From Flavobacteriaceae bacterium (GTDB taxonomy: Bacteria > Bacteroidota > Bacteroidia > Flavobacteriales > Flavobacteriaceae): a stretch of DNA of 37,750 nucleotides. Below are positions 23,440 to 33,332 of this stretch, piece by piece; the first letter of the stretch is position 1, and every line of letters begins with the position of its first letter. The position numbers were made by a program, and so were the translations under genes. The stretch lies in contig JANQKN010000005.1 of assembly GCA_028281065.1 (NCBI GenBank), positions 1 to 37,750 on the forward strand. The letters are read 5' to 3'. Under the pieces are notes generated by a model. It had not been told where the DNA came from. It saw nothing but the letters and a program-made list of their open reading frames with translations, and did no database searches.

Positions 23440-26400
23440 ATGAAAAAATCTCTTTTAGCTTTTTTAGCATTATTTGCCCTGCATTTCTGTTATGCCCAAA
23501 AAGATGTTACTGTTCCCGATGTTACCAGCTTTGACACAGGGGTCGGTTCACAATCTTCTGTGAATTCATCTAATGGGAAACTCAATTTAGCCCTTAACTT
23601 AATATCTCTTAAAGGGTATAAAGACTTAGGTGCTTCATTTGGTATAGCTTACGATGGAGCGCAGGTGCCAAAGCAAGTTAAGGCGTCCAATGAGATGATC
23701 CCAACTGGAATATTGGGATTGGGTTGGGGCATGCAAATACCACGTATTCTAGTCGACAACAAATTAACGGCAGCGAGGGATGATGACCGCTTTTATATGT
23801 TTGAAGGTGGCGGCCTCAACGAACTTATTGCCATAAGTAAAACTTCCTCAGAAATAGAGTTTCAGACCAAAATGGTAAAGCCTTGGAAGGTAAAATACTT
23901 TCCAAATGAAGAAAAGTGGGAAGTTATCAAAGACAATGGTTATAAGTATACCTATGATTATGTGGACTGGGTTTTGTATTGGGAAAACTGGATTGGGAAT
24001 AGCAATGCACCCAATGCCCAACGTCAAGGTTCTGGATGGAGTCTGTCCTCTATCGAGGACATTTATGGAAATAAAATTTCATACGATTATTTTTCGCAAA
24101 TGCAAAACCTTCCCGGATCGTCGTCTTCAACTAAGCGACACACGGAGGCTACCTATTTAGAGTATATAACGGGTGCATCAGGGGAAAAAATAAAATTGAT
24201 TTACAACGATAAATCTTCGAACGAATACCATGAGGGCAATACCAACTCGGCAGAACCCGATGCTTACCAAGAGATTTATGAAAAAAAGTTCCTAAAAGCA
24301 ATTGAAGCCTATGATGCTAACGATCAATTGCTGTATTCCTATGATTTAAGCTATGACTTTGTTGGGTCTGGAGAATACAGAAAACGGTTATTAAAGGAAA
24401 TTACCTTAATAGGAGAGAATGGTGAAGAGCAACTCTTCAGGGAATTTCAATACAACACAGATGCCAATTCAGATTATTTTGGTTTGTTGGAGCATCAAAT
24501 ACTTCCCACAAAGGGACGTGTAAGCTACCAGTATACCACCAAAGAGGTAGAGGTAGACCAAGTATTCGAAATTTCTGGGAACAGCAAGAGTTCTTTTATT
24601 ATTCAGAAGGATTATATGCTAAAGCTCACTTACCTTGAGGATTTAAACAAATATTTGTATGTCTCCCGATTAATTTGGGATGGGAATACTTGGCAAGAAG
24701 AGCATCTGGACATCCTGCCTGGAATCATGAAGATCGAAGATCAGGAAAATGGAGGGTACTATTTGGATGCACAGGTAATAGCTAGGGAGAATTTCTTTGC
24801 TATTCTATATCGCGTTAATGGCGCTAACTTTTACAGAAAATCTTATGGATTAAAGGACGACGGGGTTACTTGGGAAGAATTCTCTGGGATTTTTCATGTG
24901 CCGGGAGCAACCAATTCGGATGCAGTAAGGCTCATAGGTGGTGAAGATTTTTATGCTATTGGTAACCCAAGACAGGATCGGTTGAATTTTTACCGATGGG
25001 ATGGCTACAGTTGGAAACAGGATTACTTCTATAACAATACCCCGGGACATTATTATTATACGGCATCCAACAATTATGTAATTCAGCATAATAAGGATAC
25101 GGGCCCAGATACGGTAAAGTTCTACTATTACGATATCACGAATACGCTTCAGAACCGTATATTCAATACAGGATTGGAGACTTCAGGAAGTGGAAATTAT
25201 GCCAGTTATTGGTATGGAGCACATTCGTTTGCATTGGTTAATGCCAATGCCAATCCAGAGTTTTATGTGCGTTGGGACAAGGATTATAACTATATCGCCA
25301 AGGATGTAGCTCCCTTTGGCTCTGTACCCGACGATATTACTTCTGAAGGTTTTTACAACAGTGTTTTTGCTACCACCAATAAGCGCTTCGATTTTTTTGA
25401 TGGGGACTGGCAGAATGAAACCTATGTAACCCGATATAAAGGTAATGGCAATTGGGCACTTTCGTCTACGTTGGCATCACAGTTTATCTACGATAAGAGT
25501 TTATCTGGTTTTGGGGATGATTTTTATGTACACCCCAAGGATGTTCAACACCCTGATATTTGGAATCCACCTACAAGTACAAACGTCTTTCATGTATTCA
25601 ATGCCAATACGGGTTCCTGGCATACGAGTGAGTTTTCCACAGCGGGTAATACCAATTATAAAAAAGATAAGCTGTCCTTCGATGTATTTGGGAGTAAATA
25701 CGCTTTGGCCAATGCAGAATTATATAAACTAAATACTGATTTTACAATTACCAGTCTCAGCACGTATCCGGTTAACACCATTTTTTCCAAATCGGATGGA
25801 GGAAACACCCTTTATATTTCTTCCAGAAATGGAAGCAGTAGCAGTGGGGGAGGTTTTGCCAAAGTCTTATCCCTTACCGACGAAAACCAAATAGTGGAAT
25901 TCGACATGCCCAACGACATGTATCTTCATACCAGTAAGTACAAGTCATTCCCTTCGCATGCATTGGGGTATAATACTTTGGTGTTGAGCAATAGCGGTAA
26001 TACATCTTTTAAAATCTACCGATTGATAGATGGTAAGTTGGATTACAATGCACAAGGGAAAACCATTCAAAAAGACATTGTAGTAGTAAAAGAGACGTTT
26101 GACCCTGTAATCTCGAGAAAGCATAGGAAATACTTTTGCTATTTCAATCCAAAAGCAGCCAAAGATAACCAACGTGTTTTCTACAGTATCGTTTCACAAC
26201 AAAATGATGCCAATCGGGTTTTGGGTAGCTCCGCTACTTTTTATGATGCAGGATTATCCGATATTCGTAGACAAGGGTTACCCCTTAAAACACAGAGTTT
26301 CGATGCCGATGACCAATTGCTGTCCGAGCAGGTAAATCATTGGGATGTAAAACGAATTGGGTTGGAAGGGCGCTATTATATTAATTTAAGGCGAAAAGAG

Positions 26401-27519
26401 ACCCGTTCCCTCGAAAACGATGAAGAGTTTAAAACCGATGAGTTTTATAGCTATCATCAAGATAATGGGCTCATAAGGCTTCATGAAGTTTTGGATAGTG
26501 AAGGAAATACAGAATATACCGAGACGACATATCTTTATGAGCATTATCCAGAAGTATTGGATGACAACCTTATAAGCCCCGTAATTTATACGCGTAACTA
26601 TTCCCAGTTTGAGAATGATCCAATAATTAATAAGTATGCTACCGCTGTAAAATGGGACTTGTCTGGAATCCCAAGGCCCCAAAGCAATTATGCTTGGGAT
26701 GGTACAGGATCTACAAATTTCGATTTTAGTAGTACTCCATCCAATTTTAGGGATAGTCAAGCTATTTCTCAAGTAGATGCTTATGGTAACGTGCTCGAGG
26801 AAACAAACAGATCTCAAGTAGTTACCTCTTACATCTATGGATATGGAAATAAGCGCTTAGTAGCTAAGGTAGAAGGAGCTACCTATGCTCAAGCCATAGC
26901 ACAGGTAAACCTAAGTACTCTTAATAACCCGTCCAGTGAAACCCAACTGTTGGCCGAACTACAAAACCTAAGGGATGGCTTGCCTAATGCATATGTTACT
27001 TCCTATGCATATCACGTAGGGGTTGGACTTACCACCATGGTAGATTCTCGGGGAAGGCATCTAACCTATGAATATGATAATTTCTTTAGACTAAGTCACA
27101 TAGTAGATCATGAAGGCCATATTGTTAAGAAGAACGAATACCAATATAGGCAACAGCCTTTTACTTATGAGTCGGAGCCTATGGATGTTTTGGACTGTCC
27201 AACGCTTACTGTTCCTTCCGATCCGTTGACCTTAACCTTAACGAAGGTTTCTGGGTCTGATACAGCTTCCTTTTATGAGGTTACAGCATCGGATGGAGGA
27301 AACTATACCTACGAATGGGTGTATGCAGCCAACAGTGGTAACGTGAATAACTTTCCTTACATAGCTACTGGAAACCATCTAAGTTCCACAAACCCAAATT
27401 GTAATGACGGAGAGCTTTCCATTTTTGCAAAAATCGTAGATGCCTCGGGACAAACCATCGTCCAGAGCAATATTGTTAACCACACATACAGTTCAGGACC
27501 TGAATGTAACCCACAATAA
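23440..27519 (+). CDS. Large secreted SpvB/TcB-like shell protein with YD repeats
   Basis: A 1,359-residue protein with a Sec signal peptide (1-19, ending C-Y-A-Q; no good lipobox). Residues about 20-330 resemble the SpvB/TcB N-terminal region: a pseudo-symmetric start, then T-G-I-L-G-L-G-W-G-M-Q-I-P-R-I like the F-G-x-G-W-x-L-x-x-P-x-I of TcB proteins. About 400-850 is a beta-propeller-like part with repeated aromatic units (F-Y-R-W-D-G-Y-S-W, F-D-F-F-D-G-D-W). About 1,115-1,235 holds YD/RHS-type repeats (S-R-G-R-H-L-T-Y-E-Y-D-N-F-F-R-L). The last 100 residues look like an Ig/PKD-type beta domain. No T9SS tail. Twelve bases separate it from the RHS toxin gene, so the pair is an operon; by analogy with TcB and TcC it could form half of a cocoon. 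Confidence 0.7.
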   Translation: MKKSLLAFLALFALHFCYAQKDVTVPDVTSFDTGVGSQSSVNSSNGKLNLALNLISLKGYKDLGASFGIAYDGAQVPKQVKASNEMIPTGILGLGWGMQIPRILVDNKLTAARDDDRFYMFEGGGLNELIAISKTSSEIEFQTKMVKPWKVKYFPNEEKWEVIKDNGYKYTYDYVDWVLYWENWIGNSNAPNAQRQGSGWSLSSIEDIYGNKISYDYFSQMQNLPGSSSSTKRHTEATYLEYITGASGEKIKLIYNDKSSNEYHEGNTNSAEPDAYQEIYEKKFLKAIEAYDANDQLLYSYDLSYDFVGSGEYRKRLLKEITLIGENGEEQLFREFQYNTDANSDYFGLLEHQILPTKGRVSYQYTTKEVEVDQVFEISGNSKSSFIIQKDYMLKLTYLEDLNKYLYVSRLIWDGNTWQEEHLDILPGIMKIEDQENGGYYLDAQVIARENFFAILYRVNGANFYRKSYGLKDDGVTWEEFSGIFHVPGATNSDAVRLIGGEDFYAIGNPRQDRLNFYRWDGYSWKQDYFYNNTPGHYYYTASNNYVIQHNKDTGPDTVKFYYYDITNTLQNRIFNTGLETSGSGNYASYWYGAHSFALVNANANPEFYVRWDKDYNYIAKDVAPFGSVPDDITSEGFYNSVFATTNKRFDFFDGDWQNETYVTRYKGNGNWALSSTLASQFIYDKSLSGFGDDFYVHPKDVQHPDIWNPPTSTNVFHVFNANTGSWHTSEFSTAGNTNYKKDKLSFDVFGSKYALANAELYKLNTDFTITSLSTYPVNTIFSKSDGGNTLYISSRNGSSSSGGGFAKVLSLTDENQIVEFDMPNDMYLHTSKYKSFPSHALGYNTLVLSNSGNTSFKIYRLIDGKLDYNAQGKTIQKDIVVVKETFDPVISRKHRKYFCYFNPKAAKDNQRVFYSIVSQQNDANRVLGSSATFYDAGLSDIRRQGLPLKTQSFDADDQLLSEQVNHWDVKRIGLEGRYYINLRRKETRSLENDEEFKTDEFYSYHQDNGLIRLHEVLDSEGNTEYTETTYLYEHYPEVLDDNLISPVIYTRNYSQFENDPIINKYATAVKWDLSGIPRPQSNYAWDGTGSTNFDFSSTPSNFRDSQAISQVDAYGNVLEETNRSQVVTSYIYGYGNKRLVAKVEGATYAQAIAQVNLSTLNNPSSETQLLAELQNLRDGLPNAYVTSYAYHVGVGLTTMVDSRGRHLTYEYDNFFRLSHIVDHEGHIVKKNEYQYRQQPFTYESEPMDVLDCPTLTVPSDPLTLTLTKVSGSDTASFYEVTASDGGNYTYEWVYAANSGNVNNFPYIATGNHLSSTNPNCNDGELSIFAKIVDASGQTIVQSNIVNHTYSSGPECNPQ

Positions 27520-27531
27520 ATACTTGCCATC

Positions 27532-30500
27532 ATGAAATACACACATAAATATATTTTTTTCGTTTTAGTAGTTTTTGGATTGTATAATGCCCTTGGTAAC
27601 AACATAGATCCAAAAAAGAGTATTGACCCTCCAACTGGAGAAGCACCGGGTAATTGTGATGACGGTGATGCCTGTATAGATGCAGAACCTGGATCTGTCT
27701 GGTACTGGCGGGATTCCGACGGTGACGGTATAGGTGGAAATGGTAGTGGAATCTGTTCTACATCTCCAACGCCACCACCAGGATATGCCACCACTTGTCA
27801 CGACTGTAATGACAATAGTCCAACCACAGGAGGTCCCAAAACATGGTATTTGGACAATGATGATGATGGGTATGGAGGTAACACTCAAGGAATCACATCC
27901 TGTACCAGACCTACTCCCGATCATGTAGATAACAATGACGATTGCGATGATACCAACGACAATATTACGGTAGAAATAAGGTGGTATCGGGACAACGATG
28001 GAGACGGTTTTGGAAATCCGAACGTAACCCTATATGCTTGTACGCAACCCAATGGGTATGTAAATAATAATGATGATTGCGATGATAATGACGACACCAC
28101 CACCCTATTGGTATTTTATGCCGATGAGGATAACGATGGGTATGGTGACCCCAACAATACGCAATTGGGATGTACCAATCCCATAGGTTATGTAAGTAAC
28201 AATTTGGATTGTAACGACAATCATTCGTTCATCAACCCAAATACCCAATGGTATCCCGATAACGATGGAGATGGATACCCTAACACCAATTCAACCAGTA
28301 TCGTTCAGTGCGAACAACCACAAGGTTATGCTACTGGGGAGCATGATTGCGATGATACAAATGCCACATTTAATCCGGGTACTGTTTGGTATTTGGATAG
28401 TGATGGAGATGGGTATGGTGATTCTGAAGAAAATTACTTAATACAATGCTCACAGCCTAATGGATATGTGCTTAATCTGAATCCAATCGACCCATTGGAG
28501 GAATCTCCACTTCCCGATTTATCCAGTCTGGATATTACGGATATGAGTATGATATATACAGTAGAGCCTTATGAAGCTGTATCTACATTGGTCGACCTAG
28601 ATGCCTTGAGCGAAGCCAAAAAGATGCAATCGAAGACTTATTTTGATGGTTTGGGGAGGCCCATTCAACAAATTTCGATGCATGCAGGTGGATTAACCCC
28701 CATTGGGTTTAATGAGGAAGCCATTGCTGCTTCTGGTTGGATAGACGACTGGACTTCCGACAATGGGTCGACCCCTTTTTACAACCAGTATGGAGATGAT
28801 GTCGAAAACAAAAGGGTATATAGTGTTGGACCCACTGGCGAACCCGAATTGCTTTGGGAATGTTCCAATAATGCACTTAACGAAAATGTACAGGACGGTG
28901 GATGGACCACCAACTTGGTTACTATAGAGAACGACAAAACCTATATGTATTCCACCTGGGTAAAACGTACAGGAAGTGCCGCCGAAGGTAAAGTGATGCA
29001 TACAGGAAGCAATTTGGTAAGCCTGGATAACAACACGGTTACCGCCACCCCTAGTTTTGTAAATGCCAATCTGCCTACTGTGAATGAGTGGTACTTGTTA
29101 GTGGGGGTAATTCACCCTAGTGGTCATGCCGCAGGTGATTTGGGAATAAGCGGTATATACGATCTCAATGGAAACAAGGTGGTAGACGGTACAGAATGGA
29201 AATGGCAAAGTACAGTGAACACTACCCGATTTGGGGATTATATGTATCAGGTAAATGGTAATACTACCCGACAGTATTTCTATCAACCTGTACTTCAAAA
29301 AATGGACGGAACCGAACTTTCCATTGAAGGTATTTTGGGGATTTCCACAGGGAACGACATTATCAATTACATAGAGTACGATCGGTTTGGTCGAACCACG
29401 AAAGTATACTTGCCCTATGGTAAGTTAAAAGAAGAGTCTGGGAATTTCGAAGTATCAGCAAAGAGCGACCTCCATACATTCTATAGTGTAGGGAGCTTCG
29501 AGAACTCCTATGCCCAAACCCACAATCCTTTCAGTGAAACTGTTTTCGATCGATCCCTTCGCAATAGAAGCTTAAGACAGGGAAGCAGTGCGGATAATTG
29601 GCAAATTGGAACTGGACACGAGGTTACTTATGACTACGATTTTAACAGTAGTAATGAAGTGCGACATTACTCAGTTTCCTTGGATTCCAATTTACAACCT
29701 ACTTTGGTCGACAATGGATATTACCCAAGCAATGAGTTGGTAAAATCTGTAGTAAGAGACGAGAACTGGGTAGCTGGTGTAAACCATACTGCAGAGGAAT
29801 TCAAAAACAAAGATGGCTTAATCATTTTAAAGCGAGCTTATGTAGACGGTACCACATTATCCACCTATTATGTGTACGATACGTACAGTAATTTAACATA
29901 CATATTGCCTCCAAAAGCAGAACCTCATTCGGGATCTATTTCAAATTCGATTTTAAACGAATTATGCTTTCAATATAAATATGATCATTTAAGGCGTCAA
30001 GTAGAAAAGAGAAAACCTGGTGTTGGTGGTTGGGAAAAGATAGTATACGATCATGAGAGCAGACCTATTTTGGCCCAGGATGCAAAAATGAGTCTAGAGA
30101 ATAAATGGGTATTTACTAAGTATGATAAGTTTGGAAGGATTGCTTACACAGGTAAGTTTGGTACTAACCACTCTCGGGAACAATTACAAGACATCGCAGA
30201 TAATTGGGTGTCGATAGACGGGCTTCCTCAAAACGAAACTCGAATTGGTTCTCAGGAACTAGATGGGGTTGCTATTGGGTATACCAATAATGCTTTTCCA
30301 ACTACCAATTTAGAGCTGTTAACAGTAAACTATTACGACGACTATAATTTCCCTGACACCAATATGGTGGCAGTCCCATCGACAATAATGGGGCAAAGTG
30401 TTACTGCCAATGTAAAAGGATTGGCTACGGGAACTTGGACGAGGACCCTAGGTGCTGATACGTGGAGTAAAGCCTATTCTTTTTATGATGAGAAAGGAAG

Positions 30501-33324
30501 AGCTATAAGAGTTCATACCATTAATCATTTGGGAGGACACACCATTCTAGATAGTGAAATAGACTTTAGGGGCAAAGTAGTTAAAACGGTAACCCAACAT
30601 GAAAAGGATGCCTCAAGCCCTTTGGTGTCTATTGTAGATCAATACAAGTTCGATCATATGGAACGTTTGCGAACCCACAAGCAAACTGTTTACGATGGTC
30701 CTACAAATAGTTCAAATTATACCGAACGTATTGTTTCAGGCTTTGTGTATGATGCCATTGGACAACTGGCTGTGAAATACATAGAACCAAAGGATGAAGC
30801 ATTTGGGTGGCATTTGGCTCAGAGCAATTCCAACAGGGTCGTTTCCAAAAGTACTTTCAAAAAAGGAATTGAGGGAAGTTGGAACCCAATTACAAAAACT
30901 TCGGCCGTAATTGTAAAGAAGCAAAGCCTTGAAATTCAGTGTTCAAACCATGAGGATGGAGCCTATGGCTTTTACGAGCTCCAAGCTGGGGTGACTTACA
31001 ATGTGTCTATGGATGTGAATAAAAAAGGGTTTAAAGATGATATTGAACTCAGTATTACTTCGTACAAAGACATATTACATCATAGCATCATTACTGAGAG
31101 TGGTACTGTTAACATGACGATTACACCCACTCATTCAGGTATAAACGTTATTACTTTCCGAATGCTCTCAGGCGGGTCTAGCTATAAATCCCCTCAAATT
31201 TTTAGTATAGACAATTTTACGATAGTAGAGTCTTCCGATGTGCCTCCACAAATGACGATGCAACTCATGGAGGTAAATGCATTGCAGACTATCGATTACA
31301 AATACAACAGTCGTGGATCGTTAACGGATATTAATGATGTGCATGATATGCAGGACGACCTGTTTGCCTATAAAATGAACTATGACCAAACTACTTTAGG
31401 CATGGCAAGCCTGCCGATGTACAATGGAAATATCTCTGAAACTTTCTGGAAAACCAAGAATGATGATGTCCTTAGAGGCTACGGTTATTTATACGATGCA
31501 TTGAGCCGATTGAAACAGGCAACCCACACAGATTCCAATTATAATCTGAATCTGGTTACCTACGATAAGAACGGAAACATTCTCACCCTAAACCGTAATA
31601 GGGGTAATGCTGGAACAGTAGATGATTTTGTATACGGGTATGATTCAGGGAATAAGCTTACTGCATTGAGTGGGTCAAAATCATCCAATTACACTTATGA
31701 TGTAAATGGAAATATGCTTACAGATAGTAGTAAGAACATTACTGCCGATATTGTATACAATCACTTAAACCTGCCTGAACTGGTAACCTTTACCAATGGA
31801 GATGTTATTCAGTATGTATACGATGCTTTGGGAACCAAGCTTCGGAAACGCGTAACCCAAAGCGGGGTAGAAACGGTAACAGACTATTTGGATGGATTCC
31901 AATATACTCAGGATGTATTACAATTTTTCCCACAATCCGAAGGATATATAGCTGTAGACATATCACCTACCAATGAATTGATTTTTAGTTATGTGTATAG
32001 TTACACAGACCACTTGGGGAATGTCCGATTGAGTTATAGTGACACCAATGGAAATGGAAGCATCTCTACTGATGAGATTGTGAAGGAGAACAATTATTAT
32101 CCGTTCGGATTGCTCCATGAGGGCTATAACAATATCGTAAATCCATTGGCGTCCATGTATAATTATGGATACAGTGGTAAGGAATTGCAATTGGAGAATG
32201 GCATAGCCTGGTTGGATTTTGGAAGCCGGAATTATGAAGCAGAGCTGGGAAGATGGATGAACTACGATAGACTAGCCGATGATCCTATGCAGGTAGATAT
32301 GTCGCCTTATGCCTTTAGCCTTAATAACCCTGTTTATTATAACGATTTATCTGGAGACTGTCCCATTTGTATTGGAGCAATCTTCGGAGCAGTTGTAGGT
32401 GCGGTTGTCGGGGGTGTTTCGGCCGCGATGAATGGAGGCGATTTTAGTGATATAGTTAAAGGAGCTGCAGTAGGAGCATTAAGTGGAGCTGTGGCGGGAG
32501 CTGTGGCTACTGTTGCTCCAGGATTATTGGCAACTGCTGGTTTGCCCAGTGGAGGAATTCTGGGAGGAGCACTTACTGGTGCTATATCGAGTGCAGCAGG
32601 AGGAATTGTAAGTGGAGGTGTTGGAGCCGCTTTAGACGGAGGAGATTTTGGAGATATTCTGGGAGGAGCTGCTTCAGGTGGAATTAATGGAGCTCTTACA
32701 GGCTTTGTAACTGGGGGAATACTTGGTTACTTCACCACGCCAGCAAGAGCCAATGTGTGGACTGGTAAAATGCCAAACTTAAACCCAGTAAATTCCATTA
32801 AGCCACATGGAATCAACCAAGTAGGAGGCGGCTTAGACGATATTGCCGATGACATTAAAATTCCACAGGTAAAAACACCTACGCCTGATAAGATTACACC
32901 TCCGGCCAAAAGTACAACGGGGAACAATAAACCAACAGTGAAAACCAACCCTGATTTGCAGACAAAAGCCATTCGTATTGCGCCAGCTGAAAAAGGAAGG
33001 GTTTTTACTAGCGGAAAGCAACACGGGGTTCTTAAGCACTGGGATGAAATGTTGAATTATGCAGATGAAGCATCTGCATTAGGGAAAGATGTTTATTTAA
33101 ACAAACAAATCAATACTGCCCTTGGCAAAAAAGTCCCCGGAGTTGGAAAATGGAAACCGGATGCAATTTCAATTGGTAAGGATAATGTAATAGATTTGTT
33201 GGAGGTTGTAAGCCCATCACAGACATACAATCAGATTTTAAATAAAATGAACACAATGCAATCGGCTTTGGAGAACTTAGGATATAAGGTTAATACAAGA
33301 ATAATAAGCCCAACCTATAATTAA
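27532..33324 (+). CDS. RHS-repeat polymorphic toxin with C-terminal nuclease-like domain
   Basis: A 1,930-residue protein. In order: signal peptide (about 1-22); six Asp-rich repeats of about 43 residues (56-315) with D-x-D-x-D-G calcium-type loops and paired Cys; a DUF6443-like segment (from about 338, T-Y-F-D-G-L-G-R-P-I-Q-Q); an inserted beta-sandwich-like domain (about 400-600); YD repeats from about 615; a second inserted beta domain (about 1,098-1,235); the RHS core (D-H-L-G-N-V-R-L-S-Y near 1,493 to P-Y-A-F-S-L-N-N-P-V-Y-Y-N-D-L-S-G near 1,605); a Gly/Ala-rich hydrophobic stretch (1,612-1,738) with small-xxx-small patterns; a Pro/Thr/Lys linker; and a toxin domain (about 1,800-1,930) with P-D1877 and E1891-V-V-S-P-S-Q-T, suggestive of a PD-(D/E)XK-type nuclease. 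The toxin class is inference. An immunity candidate follows after eight bases. Confidence 0.85.
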   Translation: MKYTHKYIFFVLVVFGLYNALGNNIDPKKSIDPPTGEAPGNCDDGDACIDAEPGSVWYWRDSDGDGIGGNGSGICSTSPTPPPGYATTCHDCNDNSPTTGGPKTWYLDNDDDGYGGNTQGITSCTRPTPDHVDNNDDCDDTNDNITVEIRWYRDNDGDGFGNPNVTLYACTQPNGYVNNNDDCDDNDDTTTLLVFYADEDNDGYGDPNNTQLGCTNPIGYVSNNLDCNDNHSFINPNTQWYPDNDGDGYPNTNSTSIVQCEQPQGYATGEHDCDDTNATFNPGTVWYLDSDGDGYGDSEENYLIQCSQPNGYVLNLNPIDPLEESPLPDLSSLDITDMSMIYTVEPYEAVSTLVDLDALSEAKKMQSKTYFDGLGRPIQQISMHAGGLTPIGFNEEAIAASGWIDDWTSDNGSTPFYNQYGDDVENKRVYSVGPTGEPELLWECSNNALNENVQDGGWTTNLVTIENDKTYMYSTWVKRTGSAAEGKVMHTGSNLVSLDNNTVTATPSFVNANLPTVNEWYLLVGVIHPSGHAAGDLGISGIYDLNGNKVVDGTEWKWQSTVNTTRFGDYMYQVNGNTTRQYFYQPVLQKMDGTELSIEGILGISTGNDIINYIEYDRFGRTTKVYLPYGKLKEESGNFEVSAKSDLHTFYSVGSFENSYAQTHNPFSETVFDRSLRNRSLRQGSSADNWQIGTGHEVTYDYDFNSSNEVRHYSVSLDSNLQPTLVDNGYYPSNELVKSVVRDENWVAGVNHTAEEFKNKDGLIILKRAYVDGTTLSTYYVYDTYSNLTYILPPKAEPHSGSISNSILNELCFQYKYDHLRRQVEKRKPGVGGWEKIVYDHESRPILAQDAKMSLENKWVFTKYDKFGRIAYTGKFGTNHSREQLQDIADNWVSIDGLPQNETRIGSQELDGVAIGYTNNAFPTTNLELLTVNYYDDYNFPDTNMVAVPSTIMGQSVTANVKGLATGTWTRTLGADTWSKAYSFYDEKGRAIRVHTINHLGGHTILDSEIDFRGKVVKTVTQHEKDASSPLVSIVDQYKFDHMERLRTHKQTVYDGPTNSSNYTERIVSGFVYDAIGQLAVKYIEPKDEAFGWHLAQSNSNRVVSKSTFKKGIEGSWNPITKTSAVIVKKQSLEIQCSNHEDGAYGFYELQAGVTYNVSMDVNKKGFKDDIELSITSYKDILHHSIITESGTVNMTITPTHSGINVITFRMLSGGSSYKSPQIFSIDNFTIVESSDVPPQMTMQLMEVNALQTIDYKYNSRGSLTDINDVHDMQDDLFAYKMNYDQTTLGMASLPMYNGNISETFWKTKNDDVLRGYGYLYDALSRLKQATHTDSNYNLNLVTYDKNGNILTLNRNRGNAGTVDDFVYGYDSGNKLTALSGSKSSNYTYDVNGNMLTDSSKNITADIVYNHLNLPELVTFTNGDVIQYVYDALGTKLRKRVTQSGVETVTDYLDGFQYTQDVLQFFPQSEGYIAVDISPTNELIFSYVYSYTDHLGNVRLSYSDTNGNGSISTDEIVKENNYYPFGLLHEGYNNIVNPLASMYNYGYSGKELQLENGIAWLDFGSRNYEAELGRWMNYDRLADDPMQVDMSPYAFSLNNPVYYNDLSGDCPICIGAIFGAVVGAVVGGVSAAMNGGDFSDIVKGAAVGALSGAVAGAVATVAPGLLATAGLPSGGILGGALTGAISSAAGGIVSGGVGAALDGGDFGDILGGAASGGINGALTGFVTGGILGYFTTPARANVWTGKMPNLNPVNSIKPHGINQVGGGLDDIADDIKIPQVKTPTPDKITPPAKSTTGNNKPTVKTNPDLQTKAIRIAPAEKGRVFTSGKQHGVLKHWDEMLNYADEASALGKDVYLNKQINTALGKKVPGVGKWKPDAISIGKDNVIDLLEVVSPSQTYNQILNKMNTMQSALENLGYKVNTRIISPTYN
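27697..28476 (+). repeat. Six tandem Asp-rich calcium-type repeats within the RHS gene
   Basis: Coding repeats of about 130 bases each. Each unit reads roughly W-Y-x-D-x-D-G-D-G-Y/F-G, a variable loop, C-x-x-P-x-G-Y, then D-C-x-D-x-N. The pattern recalls thrombospondin type 3 and MopE-like metal-binding motifs. The DNA copies have drifted, so they are old or under selection at protein level. Confidence 0.8.
32365..32745 (+). other. Glycine/alanine-rich hydrophobic segment of the RHS toxin
   Basis: Encodes about 127 residues right after the RHS core, dominated by Gly, Ala, Val, Ile and Ser, with two near-repeats around M-N-G-G-D-F-S-D-I-V-K-G-A-A and L-D-G-G-D-F-G-D-I-L-G-G-A-A. Glycine-zipper segments of this kind sit between RHS core and toxin in other polymorphic toxins and may help the toxin cross the target membrane. 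Confidence 0.65.
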
Positions 33325-33332
33325 TAAATTGT

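Noticed and set aside
27357-27924. Minus-strand frames opposite the Asp-repeat region
   Set aside because: They arise from the biased codon pattern of the D-x-D-x-D-G repeats; composition is unnatural (Thr/Ile/Trp- or Pro/Ser-rich).
27697-28476. CRISPR-like or non-coding tandem repeat
   Set aside because: The repeats are coding, imperfect at DNA level, and conserved as protein motifs.
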